This document shows, in pieces, positions 18,844 through 27,400 of a stretch of DNA of 64,000 nt. Under the pieces are notes generated by a model. It made no database searches and was not told where the DNA came from. It saw only the letters and a list, made by a program, of their open reading frames with translations. The DNA is from Actinomycetota bacterium (lineage in GTDB: Bacteria; Actinomycetota; Actinomycetes; Actinomycetales; Microbacteriaceae). Position numbers and translations under genes: made by a program. The DNA lies in NCBI GenBank assembly GCA_030838475.1, contig JAUZFP010000084.1:23742-87741 (forward strand), in the 5' to 3' direction. How positions within the stretch are numbered: the first letter of the stretch is position 1; every line of letters begins with the position of its first letter.

Positions 18844-20216
18844 ATCTGATTCCCGCGGAGTGGGCCGCGGTTCTCTATCTCGTTGCCGCGGTCTGCTTCA
18901 TCCTCGCCCTGCGCGGACTCAGCTCGCCGAAGGGGGCCCGCCGCGGCAACCTCACGGGTGCCGCCGGCGCGCTCATTGCCGTCGTCACGGTCTTCCTGTC
19001 GGCGAAGCTAGACAACCTGCCCTGGATCATCGGGGTCCTGATCGTCGGTTCCCTCATCGCGGCTCCCGTCGCGCGCCGCGTCAAGATGACCCAGATGCCG
19101 CAACTCGTGGCGCTGTTCAACGGTGTGGGCGGTGGCGCGGCAGCGATCGTCTCCCTCCTCGAACTGTCCAGGGTGCACTCGCCGTACACGGCGCTCGCCG
19201 TTGCCTTCACTCTTCTGGTGGGTGGCACCTCGTTCTCCGGTTCCGCGATCACGTTCCTGAAGCTGCAGGAGCTGATGCCCACCCGGCCGCTCACGTTCCC
19301 CGGCCAGCGCTTCCTCATGAGCCTCGTCGTTCTCGCAAGCATCGCCGCGGGCACCTACGTCACCATCGAACGGCTCTTCGTTGCCGCGCTCGTTCTGCTC
19401 GCGCTAGGGCTCGTGGTCGGCGTTCTGCTGGTGCTGCCGGTCGGCGGCGCGGATGTTCCGATCGTGATCTCGCTCCTGAACGCGTTCACCGGTCTGGCGG
19501 TCGCCGCGTCCGGGCTCGTCCTCGGCAACACCCTCCTCCTCGTTGCGGGAACCCTCGTGGGTGCGAGCGGTACCATCCTGACCCGCGCGATGGCGACCGC
19601 GATGGGTCGCAGCGTCAGCGGCATCATCTTCGGCGCCTTCCGCAAGGGCGGTTCGACGGCAGGGTCGACCGCAATCTCCGATCGTCCGGTGAAGTCTGGG
19701 ACAGCGGAGGATGTCGCGATCCTCCTCAACTACGCGCAGAAGGTCATCATCGTCCCGGGCTACGGCCTCGCGGTCGCACAGGCCCAGCACACCCTTGCCG
19801 AACTTGCGGAGACGCTTGAGGCCAGGGGAATCGAGGTCCTGTTCGCCATCCACCCGGTCGCGGGCCGGATGCCCGGGCACATGAACGTGCTCCTCGCCGA
19901 GGCCAACGTCCCGTACGAGAAGCTCAAGGAGATGGACGAGGTCAATCCGGAGTTCAAATCCGCCGATGTCGCTCTCGTCGTCGGTGCGAACGACGTCGTG
20001 AACCCTGCGGCAAAGACGAGTCCCGGTTCGCCGATCTACGGCATGCCCATTCTCGCCGTCGAGGATGCGCGGCAGGTCGTGTTCCTGAAGCGGTCGATGC
20101 GCCCCGGCTTCGCGGGCATCGAGAACGAGCTGCTCTACGAGCCCCAGACGACGCTGCTGTTCGGCGATGCGAAGGACTCGCTGAGCAAGGTTCTGGCGGC
20201 GGTCAAGGGCATGTAG
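18840..20216 (+). CDS. pntB: NAD(P) transhydrogenase subunit beta
   Basis: A 458-residue subunit. About nine N-terminal helices are followed by a soluble NADP(H)-binding domain (about residues 285-458) with VPGYGLAVAQAQH, HPVAGRMPGHMNVLLAEA and a VGANDVVNPAA segment, all typical of PntB. GTG start in a GTGA overlap with pntAB. It binds NADP(H) and completes the proton channel. Confidence 0.94.
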   Translation: MNLIPAEWAAVLYLVAAVCFILALRGLSSPKGARRGNLTGAAGALIAVVTVFLSAKLDNLPWIIGVLIVGSLIAAPVARRVKMTQMPQLVALFNGVGGGAAAIVSLLELSRVHSPYTALAVAFTLLVGGTSFSGSAITFLKLQELMPTRPLTFPGQRFLMSLVVLASIAAGTYVTIERLFVAALVLLALGLVVGVLLVLPVGGADVPIVISLLNAFTGLAVAASGLVLGNTLLLVAGTLVGASGTILTRAMATAMGRSVSGIIFGAFRKGGSTAGSTAISDRPVKSGTAEDVAILLNYAQKVIIVPGYGLAVAQAQHTLAELAETLEARGIEVLFAIHPVAGRMPGHMNVLLAEANVPYEKLKEMDEVNPEFKSADVALVVGANDVVNPAAKTSPGSPIYGMPILAVEDARQVVFLKRSMRPGFAGIENELLYEPQTTLLFGDAKDSLSKVLAAVKGM

Positions 20217-20266
20217 CTTGCCCCGCCGGGCTGGCGTGCAGGCCGGGGGTGGGAGGATGAAGCACT

Positions 20267-21463
20267 ATGAGCGACAACACCCCGACCACCCAGGTGCGGC
20301 CGGCGACCGAGGGATGGTCGCAGCAGCTGGATGCAAGCGGGCGACCGTTGCTGCAGTTCGCCTCCCCGAGGCGCAAGCAACCGGAGAAGCATCTTGCCGA
20401 TCTCGACCTCGCGGGTCGTAAGGCCAGGGCGATCGAACTCGGCGTCCCGGCCTTCCGTGCCACCCAGTTGTCGACCCACTACTTCTCGCACTACACGACG
20501 GACCCGGCCGAGATGACCGACCTGCCAGCGGAGGGTCGCGAGCAGCTTGTCGGCTCCATGATGCCGCCGCTGCTCACGGAGCTGCGGCAGCTCGGCACCG
20601 ACGGCGGCGACACCCTCAAGTTCCTCTGGAAGCTGTTCGACGGCGCACTCGTCGAGTCCGTCCTCATGCGTTACCCGGGCCGGATCACCCTGTGCGTGTC
20701 CTCGCAGGCGGGCTGCGGGATGAACTGTCCGTTCTGCGCGACCGGCCAGGCGGGGCTGACGCGCAACCTCTCGTCGGCGGAGATCCTCGACCAGATCGTG
20801 CAAGCCAACCGGGCCATCGCCGCTGGCAAGCTGGGCGGCCTGCGGCGCGACGGCGGTCACGATTCGGAGCGCGTCACCAACATCGTCTTCATGGGCATGG
20901 GCGAGCCCCTCGCCAACTACGCTCGCGTTCTCACGGCGGTGAAGCGGATGATCGCGCCAGCACCCGAGGGACTCGGGATGTCCGCGCGGCGGATCACCGT
21001 CTCATCCGTCGGTCTCGTGCCGGCCATCCTCAAGTTCGCGGACGAGAAGCTGCCGGTGCGGTTCGCGCTCTCCCTGCACGCTCCGGACGACGAGCTGCGG
21101 GACGAACTCATCCCGGTCAACTCCAAGTGGAAGGTCGACGAGGCGCTGGATGCCGCGCGCCACTACTTCGAGGTGACGGGCCGCCGCGTCTCCATCGAGT
21201 ACGCGCTCATCAAAGACATGAACGATCACGGCTGGCGTGCCGACCTGCTCGCCGAGAAGCTCAACGCGCGCGGTCGCGGCTGGGTCCACGTCAACCCGAT
21301 CCCCCTCAACCCGACCCCCGGGTCGATCTGGACGGCATCCGACCCGGCCACCACGGCCGAGTTCGTTGCGCGGATCGAGGCGGCCGGCATCCCGGCGACA
21401 CTTCGCGACACCCGCGGCAAGGAGATCGACGGCGCCTGCGGCCAGCTCGCGGCGAGCGAGTAG
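20267..21463 (+). CDS. rlmN: 23S rRNA (adenine-2503-C2)-methyltransferase
   Basis: A 398-residue radical-SAM enzyme. CGMNCPFC supplies the three iron-sulfur cluster cysteines. The catalytic cysteine lies in DGACGQLA near the C-terminus. The enzyme methylates C2 of A2503 in 23S rRNA, and some homologues also act on tRNA. A GGGAGG ribosome site lies ten bases before the ATG. It follows pntB by 50 bases, but the functions are unrelated. Confidence 0.95.
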   Translation: MSDNTPTTQVRPATEGWSQQLDASGRPLLQFASPRRKQPEKHLADLDLAGRKARAIELGVPAFRATQLSTHYFSHYTTDPAEMTDLPAEGREQLVGSMMPPLLTELRQLGTDGGDTLKFLWKLFDGALVESVLMRYPGRITLCVSSQAGCGMNCPFCATGQAGLTRNLSSAEILDQIVQANRAIAAGKLGGLRRDGGHDSERVTNIVFMGMGEPLANYARVLTAVKRMIAPAPEGLGMSARRITVSSVGLVPAILKFADEKLPVRFALSLHAPDDELRDELIPVNSKWKVDEALDAARHYFEVTGRRVSIEYALIKDMNDHGWRADLLAEKLNARGRGWVHVNPIPLNPTPGSIWTASDPATTAEFVARIEAAGIPATLRDTRGKEIDGACGQLAASE

Positions 21464-21518
21464 CCGTAAGCTCGTACAAGCAGCGCGGACCTTCGCGTTT
21501 AGCAAGGGACGGCGCGGT

Positions 21519-21851
21519 ATGGGTTCACTGATCTATGGTCCGACGGGCACACGCGTCGAGATCGATGACCGCGTGCTTGCTCACCTCAAGGTCGTCATCC
21601 TGACCAAGCTTCGCCGCGGCGAGGGCTTCGCGTTCTCCTGGGACAAGGGCACGGAGCGGGGCAGCGGCCGCGACACAATGTGGCTGAACCCGTCGATCGG
21701 TCTCGAATTTCAGTTCGTCGGGAACCGACCGGCCTCGCTCAACAAGGTGTGGCTCGACGAGCTGATGGCGTCCGCCAACAGCAGCGGTGGTCTCCACGTG
21801 CTTCCGGAACACGACCGGTCGAAGGACAATGAAGTTCCCACGATTTACTGA
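21519..21851 (+). CDS. Small Microbacteriaceae-type protein (DUF7882-like), copy 2
   Basis: A 110-residue protein, about three-quarters identical to the copy that follows 17 bases later, with the same start MGxLIYGPTGT and end VPTIY. The core KLRRGEGFAFSW and the W-L-D-E-L-M-A-S-ANS motif are shared. The start is placed at 21519 by homology to the neighbouring copy; a longer frame overlaps rlmN. Function unknown. Confidence 0.8.
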   Translation: MGSLIYGPTGTRVEIDDRVLAHLKVVILTKLRRGEGFAFSWDKGTERGSGRDTMWLNPSIGLEFQFVGNRPASLNKVWLDELMASANSSGGLHVLPEHDRSKDNEVPTIY

Positions 21852-21868
21852 CCGAAGGAGGGCTGTAC

Positions 21869-22201
21869 ATGGGTCGTCTGATTTACGGGCCGACCGGTAC
21901 CCAGGTGGACATTGAGGATCGCACGCTGGCGCATCTGAAGGTCGTCATCCTCACGAAGCTTCGCCGGGGTGAGGGATTCGCCTTCTCCTGGGAGCGCGGC
22001 ACGGCTCGCGGCGGCGGCCGGGACACCATGTGGTTGAACCCCGCCATCGGTCTCGAATTTCAGTTCGACGGCGGACGCGAGGCCTCGCTCAACAAGGTGT
22101 GGCTCGACGAACTGATGGCGTCGGCGAACAGCGGTGGCGGGCTGCACATTCTGCCCGAGCACGATCGCGGTCCGGCCAACGACGTCCCCACCATCTACTA
22201 G
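21869..22201 (+). CDS. Small Microbacteriaceae-type protein (DUF7882-like), copy 3
   Basis: A 110-residue tandem paralogue of copy 2 with a strong GAAGGAGG ribosome site, much better than that of copy 2, which suggests a higher translation rate. Soluble, no signal peptide, no recognisable catalytic motif. The stop overlaps the convergent hydrolase gene within CTAG. Confidence 0.8.
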   Translation: MGRLIYGPTGTQVDIEDRTLAHLKVVILTKLRRGEGFAFSWERGTARGGGRDTMWLNPAIGLEFQFDGGREASLNKVWLDELMASANSGGGLHILPEHDRGPANDVPTIY

Positions 22202-23040
22202 AGGTCGCCACGCTCCCGAAGGAAGCGCAGTTGCGCCTCCGTCATGGCTTCGACGTACGGCGCGACGGGCTCGCCATTGCCTGAATAGGTGGCAGAGGCT
22301 ACCCCGCTGAGTGACGGGGTGCCGTTCACCTCGGTCGCGAGCTGCAGGTACACGCGCGCGAGCTGGGCAAGGCGTTCCTCGCGATACTCCGCGTTGTGTG
22401 TCGCCCAGGCGCCGACGCTCGAGAATGCCGGGCCGTGGCCGGGGAAGCCCGGGGTGTCGACCAGTTCGCCGAGTCGTTTCATGGTCGCGAAGTAGTCGGC
22501 GAGGGACCCGCTGGGCGGGGCGATGATGGTCGTGCTACCGCCGAGGAGGGTGTCGCCCGTGAACAGTGCGCCGTCGATGGCAAGGCAGACCGAGTCGATC
22601 GTGTGACCGGGCGTGGCGAGCACGGCGAGCTGCCAACCGGCGGCCTCGATGTGATCATCGTCGGCGAGTGGCTTGGTGCCTACCGCCAGCTCCGGCAACG
22701 CCGCATAGACCGGCGCATCGAACTCCTCGGCGAGCGCCGGTGCGGCCTCGGCGTGGTCGGGATGCTGGTGGGTAAGTACGATCGCGGCCGGACGCCCGAT
22801 CGCGCGGATGGCGGCGAGGTGGTCGTCCAGCGGCGGACCCGGGTCGATCACGATCGTGGCGTTGGCATCTCGCCCCGCGAGCACCCAGGTGTTGGTGCCG
22901 GCCAACGACAGCAGCCCGGGGTTGTTTGCTCGCAGCAGGTGCACGCCGCTCGGGGGCACCACCGGGGCATCCTCGTGAATTGCTGAAATCTGCACTCGAA
23001 GCACCCGTTTCGGTCCTGTTCGTTGGAGCAAAAGTGACAC
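22198..23040 (-). CDS. MBL-fold metallo-hydrolase
   Basis: Up to 280 residues. THQHPDH gives the zinc-binding HxHxDH motif, and later histidines in ATPGHT and GHGP complete the site. The arrangement resembles glyoxalase II/LACTB2-like hydrolases. The substrate is unknown; thioester or nuclease activity are both possible. The start is uncertain: in-frame GTG codons at 23004 and 22995 would remove an unconserved N-terminus. It is divergent from etfB. Confidence 0.82.
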   Translation of the reverse strand: MSLLLQRTGPKRVLRVQISAIHEDAPVVPPSGVHLLRANNPGLLSLAGTNTWVLAGRDANATIVIDPGPPLDDHLAAIRAIGRPAAIVLTHQHPDHAEAAPALAEEFDAPVYAALPELAVGTKPLADDDHIEAAGWQLAVLATPGHTIDSVCLAIDGALFTGDTLLGGSTTIIAPPSGSLADYFATMKRLGELVDTPGFPGHGPAFSSVGAWATHNAEYREERLAQLARVYLQLATEVNGTPSLSGVASATYSGNGEPVAPYVEAMTEAQLRFLRERGDL

Positions 23041-23122
23041 CGTTCGCCGGTAGCGCGGTCGTGCCAGATTCTAGACTGAGGCAATAACCTTTCGATTCGA
23101 GAGACCTGAGGCAAGGAAGCGC

Positions 23123-23902
23123 ATGAAGATCGCGGTGCTCGTGAAGGAAGTTCCGGACACGTGGGGAGACCGTCGGATCGACCCCGCCACCAAGCGGGTC
23201 GTTCGCGGCAAAGACGTGGTGATCGATGAGATCAACGAGAAGGCCGTCGAGGCCGCCCTGCTGGTCAAGGAGGCAAACTCCGGCTCCACCCTGACGGTCG
23301 TCACGATGGGTCCGAAGAGTGCGCTCGACGCGCTGCGCAAGGGTCTTGCGATGGGCGCGGACGACGCCATCCACATCGTGGACGATGGCCTCGCCGGGTC
23401 CGACGCCGTGCAGACCTCCGCGGCGCTCGCGGCCGCGCTGGCGCCACGCGCCTTCGACCTCGTCATCACCGGCAACGAGTCGACCGACGGCCGTACCGCG
23501 GCAGTTCCGGCGATGCTCGCCGAGCGGCTCGGCGTCGCGCAGCTCACCTTCCTTCGTACGCTCACCGTGACCGGGTCCGAGGTCGGCGGCGACCGGCTGA
23601 CGGAAGACGGCCACCTTGAGGTCAGTGCCGGACTCCCCGCACTCGTTTCCGTGACCGAGCAGATCGCGGAGGCGCGCTACCCGAACTTCAAGGGCATCAT
23701 GGCGGCGAAGAAGAAGCCGGTAGAGACCCTCGCGATCTCCGATCTCGGAATCTCGTCGGGGGATGCCGGGGGAGCCAACTCCTGGTCGGTCGTCGAAACC
23801 GTGACCCCTCGTCCGCCGCGCGAAGGCGGGACCGTCATCACGGATGACGGCACCGCTGGTACACAGATCGCCGACTACCTCGCCACTGCGAAACTGATTT
23901 AG
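23123..23902 (+). CDS. etfB: Electron transfer flavoprotein, beta subunit
   Basis: A 259-residue subunit with the typical MKIAVLVKEVPDT start and a later AMP-binding region (ATNESTDGRT-like ITGNESTDGRT). It dimerises with EtfA to pass electrons from acyl-CoA and related dehydrogenases to the quinone pool. AAGGA lies six bases before the ATG. A TAGACT hexamer at 23072-23077 is a possible -10 element, giving a leader of about 40 bases. EtfA follows after 12 bases. Confidence 0.95.
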   Translation: MKIAVLVKEVPDTWGDRRIDPATKRVVRGKDVVIDEINEKAVEAALLVKEANSGSTLTVVTMGPKSALDALRKGLAMGADDAIHIVDDGLAGSDAVQTSAALAAALAPRAFDLVITGNESTDGRTAAVPAMLAERLGVAQLTFLRTLTVTGSEVGGDRLTEDGHLEVSAGLPALVSVTEQIAEARYPNFKGIMAAKKKPVETLAISDLGISSGDAGGANSWSVVETVTPRPPREGGTVITDDGTAGTQIADYLATAKLI

Positions 23903-23914
23903 GAGCGCCGCACC

Positions 23915-24874
23915 GTGTCTCACGTACTCGTACTCATTGATGTTGTCGACGGCAAGCCCGTCTCCGCGAGCGCGGAACTGCTCGCCGCAGCGGCGCAGCT
24001 GGGCGATCCGGCCGCAGTGGTTGTCGGCGGCAGCGCCTTCGCGGCGGAGCTCGGCAAACTCGGCGCCCAGACGGTGTTCACCGCGACCATCGATGGAGCC
24101 GATGGCCTTCTGGTCACACCGCAGGTGGCCGCGCTCGAGGCCGCCGTCGTCGCCGCGGGTGACGTCGCTGCGGTGATCGTGGGCAACTCGCTGGAGGCAC
24201 GCGAGGCGGGAGCGCGACTCGCGATTCGGATCGACGCCGCCTACCAGAGCGACGTTGTCGGACTCTCGGGCGACGCATCCGGGATCGTCGTCACCCAGCA
24301 GGCGTTCGGCGGCTCGTTCACCGTCACCAGCATCGCGAGGCGAGGCATCCCGGTGATCTCCCTGCGCCCGCACTCGATCGAAGGCGCCGCGACGGCCGCT
24401 GCCGGCACCGTGGTCGAGTTGGATGTGTCGAGCGACACCGCGCCGACCACGAGAATCGTCGCGCGACACGAGCAGGTCCAGGCCTCTGAGCGTCCCGATC
24501 TGCAGGCCGCGGATGTGGTGGTGTCGGGCGGACGAGGGCTTGGCTCCAAGGAGAACTTCGTGCTGGTCGAGCAGCTCGCCGACGTGTTCGGCGCCGCCGT
24601 CGGCGCGAGTCGGGCCGCCGTCGACGCCGGCTACACCGAGCACAACACGCAGGTGGGGCAGACCGGCGTTACCGTCTCGCCGAACCTCTATATTGCACTC
24701 GGCATTTCCGGCGCCATCCAGCACCGTGCGGGCATGCAGAGCGCGAAGACGATCATCGCGATCAACAAGGACGGCAGCGCCCCGATCTTCGACATCGCCG
24801 ACTTCGGAGTCATCGGGGACGTCTTTACCGTGGTGCCCCAGTTGATCGAGGCCGTGAAGGCAAAGCGGGCCTGA
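23915..24874 (+). CDS. etfA: Electron transfer flavoprotein, alpha subunit
   Basis: A 319-residue subunit. The C-terminal FAD domain carries the [11 protein letters not shown] motif and the [12 protein letters not shown] and INKD segments that contact FAD. GTG start preceded by AGGAG. It forms an operon with etfB. No etf-quinone oxidoreductase gene is nearby. Confidence 0.95.
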   Translation: MSHVLVLIDVVDGKPVSASAELLAAAAQLGDPAAVVVGGSAFAAELGKLGAQTVFTATIDGADGLLVTPQVAALEAAVVAAGDVAAVIVGNSLEAREAGARLAIRIDAAYQSDVVGLSGDASGIVVTQQAFGGSFTVTSIARRGIPVISLRPHSIEGAATAAAGTVVELDVSSDTAPTTRIVARHEQVQASERPDLQAADVVVSGGRGLGSKENFVLVEQLADVFGAAVGASRAAVDAGYTEHNTQVGQTGVTVSPNLYIALGISGAIQHRAGMQSAKTIIAINKDGSAPIFDIADFGVIGDVFTVVPQLIEAVKAKRA

Positions 24875-24880
24875 CCCGCC

Positions 24881-24932
24881 GCACTTTGTTGACTACGCGC
24901 CCCCTGCAACTGGCGCGCGGTCAACAAACTGC
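24881..24932. terminator. Long imperfect inverted repeat between convergent genes
   Basis: Arms 24881-24901 and 24912-24932 (21 bases each, three mismatches, one a G-U wobble) surround a ten-base loop. The repeat lies between etfA and the cytochrome b gene, which converge here, so it is probably a bidirectional terminator. There is no T-run beyond a TTTGTT inside the arm. It could also be a copy of a dispersed palindromic repeat. Confidence 0.55.
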
Positions 24933-24947
24933 GGCATGGGTGGTCGT

Positions 24948-25877
24948 CTAGCGGCGAACGTTGCCCGTCAGCGATGCCATCGAGGCCAGGATCGTCGGCC
25001 GAATCGCTATCCACGCCGCGACCATCAGAACGACGGATCCGGCGAAGATGCCAAATCCAATCCAGTTCTCGTCGTCTCGCCCGGCGTACATGTGGTTGAG
25101 GTTGCGCAGGGCACCGGTCGCCAGCACGAGGGTGACGTGCACGACGGTGAACGCGACGAAGTAGATCATCACCGGAAAGTGAATCCGGCGAGCGACCGCG
25201 ACCGGGTAGATTCTGTCGATCTTCTGGAAGCGCAGCGCGAGGCCCGGCACCATCCGCACGCCGGTGAGGATCGCGAGCGGCGCCGCGATGAACACAGTGA
25301 TGAAGTAGGTGATCAGCTGGAGTGCGTTGTAGTTGGACCAGCCGTCCTCGGTCGGCCAGTTGAGTGACGCGTACTGGATGCCCGCCGAGATCGCGTTCGG
25401 GAAGACATCCCAGTGCACCGGAATGACTCGAATCCACTGTCCGGTCACGAACAGCAGCACGTAGAACAGTGCACCGTTCAGGATCCACAGGATGTCGACG
25501 GTCAGGTGGAACCAGACGCTCAGGCTGATGCGAATCGGCGGGTTCTTGGTTGTGATGAGCCCCTGGTTTTTGCGCGTCCAGTAGGCGGGTGGTCGACGGA
25601 TGGTGCGGATCTGAAGGCCGGTTCGGACGATCAGCAGGATGAAGAATGCGCTGAGGAAGTGCTGCCACTCCAGCCAGGCCGGGAAGCCGACGGGCGCAGA
25701 GGAGGGCAACTCCGAGTGGCCGGGGTAGGTAGTGAGGAAGCTCCGCCCGACGTCGCTCGCGCGGAACGCCTGGGCCACGAGCACGACTGCGATGCCGGCG
25801 ACGACGACAATCGGGACAATCCAGGTGAGCTTAAACCAGGGGCTTCGGTTGCTCTTTGTGGTTGTCGGGGTGCTCAT
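24948..25877 (-). CDS. Di-haem cytochrome b561-like membrane protein
   Basis: A 309-residue protein with one N-terminal helix and four or five further helices. Histidines sit within hydrophobic segments near WQHFLSAFF, WFHLTVDIL and VVHVTLVL. The fold resembles the thiosulfate reductase/molybdoenzyme-type cytochrome b subunits (COG4117-like). It probably moves electrons between quinone and a partner oxidoreductase, but no partner gene is adjacent. The ATG at 25877 has AGAGG seven bases upstream. Confidence 0.75.
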   Translation of the reverse strand: MSTPTTTKSNRSPWFKLTWIVPIVVVAGIAVVLVAQAFRASDVGRSFLTTYPGHSELPSSAPVGFPAWLEWQHFLSAFFILLIVRTGLQIRTIRRPPAYWTRKNQGLITTKNPPIRISLSVWFHLTVDILWILNGALFYVLLFVTGQWIRVIPVHWDVFPNAISAGIQYASLNWPTEDGWSNYNALQLITYFITVFIAAPLAILTGVRMVPGLALRFQKIDRIYPVAVARRIHFPVMIYFVAFTVVHVTLVLATGALRNLNHMYAGRDDENWIGFGIFAGSVVLMVAAWIAIRPTILASMASLTGNVRR

Positions 25878-25908
25878 CCATGGGCCTCTCGGTATCGGTC
25901 CAATAATA

Positions 25909-26652
25909 GTGTGGGGAGCAAGGAGGCAGACCACGGACGAGAACCCGCCCGCATCGGCGACGCTGCTGCTCGTGCGCGATGACCCGTTCGAGGTGCTCAT
26001 GGTGCGTCGGAGCTCCCGCGGTACCTTCGCATCCGCGCTCGTCTTTCCGGGCGGAGCAATCGACCCCGATGACGCGAGCGACGAATGGGAGCCGCTGGTC
26101 GAGGACTTCGCCGACTTCGTCCCGGAGGAGCGCGCTCGTCGGATTGGTGCGATCCGGGAGACCTGGGAGGAGACCTCGATCCTGGTCGGCGCATCCGGAT
26201 ATGCCGAACCGGCGGGCATCCTCGCGGGAGCGGGACTGCGGGATTTTGTCGGACGCAGTGGGGTCCGCCTTCGTCTCGATGCACTGACGACTCTCGCGCA
26301 CTGGATCACGCCGGTCACCGAGCCTCGGCGATTCGACACCCGCTTCTACGTCGCCCGCGCGCCATACGGCCAGGTTGCGGTCGCGGACGGGAGCGAGATT
26401 GTCGGCGTCGAATGGGTGAGCCCGGACGAGGCTGCACGATCCGCGCGCCGCGGCGAGTCTCCCATCATCTTCCCAACCCTGATGAACCTGGATCGGCTGG
26501 TCGAATCAGGCTCCGTTAATGCCACCATTTCGGCCGCCGAGGTGCGACCGGAGTTCACGGTCCTGCCCGTCATCGAGACGGCCGAGGACGGGTCGAGGTC
26601 GATTGTGATCCCCGCCGAGGCCGGATACGCGGTGACCCGGTTCTCGCCCTGA
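25909..26652 (+). CDS. NUDIX hydrolase
   Basis: About 240 residues. The Nudix box is visible from the GGAID region to RETWEETSI. It is predicted to hydrolyse a nucleoside-diphosphate-linked or CoA-type substrate; the insert between GG and the REXXEE motif resembles NUDT19-like (CoA) members. The start is unclear. GTG at 25909 has no ribosome site, while a perfect AAGGAGG (25920-25926) sits six bases before an in-frame ACG at 25933, which fits the family's N-terminus. Divergent from the cytochrome gene, 31 bases away. Confidence 0.75.
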   Translation: MWGARRQTTDENPPASATLLLVRDDPFEVLMVRRSSRGTFASALVFPGGAIDPDDASDEWEPLVEDFADFVPEERARRIGAIRETWEETSILVGASGYAEPAGILAGAGLRDFVGRSGVRLRLDALTTLAHWITPVTEPRRFDTRFYVARAPYGQVAVADGSEIVGVEWVSPDEAARSARRGESPIIFPTLMNLDRLVESGSVNATISAAEVRPEFTVLPVIETAEDGSRSIVIPAEAGYAVTRFSP

Positions 26653-26672
26653 ATCGACCTAGGATCGTGACC

Positions 26673-27248
26673 ATGGCACTCCTTCATCGCGCGGATCTCG
26701 TCCCCAGCAAACTCGAGCTGCTCGCCGGCTGGTTGCCGCGACAAGCCTGGTTTGTGGGAGAGCCGGATGCGCCGCTCACGAACGTGGCTTCGTTTCGTTT
26801 CGACGACCCGGACGGCGAGGTGGGCGTCGAGACGTTGCTCGTTCGCGCGGGCGATGGTCCCGTGATGCAGGTGCCGCTCACCTATCGCAACGAGGAGGTT
26901 CCTGGCGCGGAGGAGTGGTTCCTCGGCACGATGGAACACTCCGTTCTTGGTACGCGTTGGACCTACGACGCGATTGGGGACCCCGTCTATCTCGGCGAGC
27001 TGGCGCGGGTCATCCTCACCGGCGACTCGCAGGTCGAGCTCTGGATCGAGATCGACGGCGTGATGACCCTGCGCGAGCCGACCGCCCGCGTGGTCGGGAG
27101 CGGAACCGAGGCGGCGCCGGATGTGGACGACATCACCGTCGAGATCGTTCGCGTTCCGGGCACCGCGGTCGAGGGGGCGCTCGTGCTCACGGGCACCTGG
27201 ACCGATCATCCCGAGCCCACCGTCCTGGCCAGCGTCACGGCGCTTTGA
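26673..27248 (+). CDS. Maltokinase N-terminal cap-like protein
   Basis: A 191-residue protein matching the cap domain found before the kinase domain of maltokinase (LLAGWLPRQAWF, then a central W-x-L-G-T-M-E-H-S-V-L-G segment) but with no kinase domain. Stand-alone versions are common in actinobacteria and have no settled function. The start at 26673 is preferred because TAGGAT ends seven bases before it (leaderless pattern); a GTG six bases earlier would lie one base after that hexamer. Confidence 0.75.
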   Translation: MALLHRADLVPSKLELLAGWLPRQAWFVGEPDAPLTNVASFRFDDPDGEVGVETLLVRAGDGPVMQVPLTYRNEEVPGAEEWFLGTMEHSVLGTRWTYDAIGDPVYLGELARVILTGDSQVELWIEIDGVMTLREPTARVVGSGTEAAPDVDDITVEIVRVPGTAVEGALVLTGTWTDHPEPTVLASVTAL

Positions 27249-27301
27249 CGGCGCCGATCGGGAGCTGAAAAACTGCCTCGAAACGGGGGCACCAGAAGTA
27301 C

Positions 27302-27331
27302 TTGTCTACCGTGGCAGCGGGCCCATATGAT
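27302..27331 (+). promoter_or_regulatory. Sigma-70-type promoter of the secreted repeat protein
   Basis: TTGTCT (27302-27307) and TATGAT (27326-27331) are separated by 18 bases. This would start transcription about 60 bases before the ATG at 27401. It is one of the better -35/-10 pairs in the window. Confidence 0.5.
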
Positions 27332-27400
27332 CGCCCTGCCCGGAGCGTAATGCTGGGCTGAAGTTCATCCTCCAGTTCCCAGCGAAAGCCGAGCCAGCTC

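Noticed and set aside
22655..24724. A 689-codon open frame on the minus strand opposite etfBA
   Set aside because: It is antisense to two clear genes, has shadow-frame composition (Arg/Gly/His-rich) and no domain. High GC produces long antisense frames.
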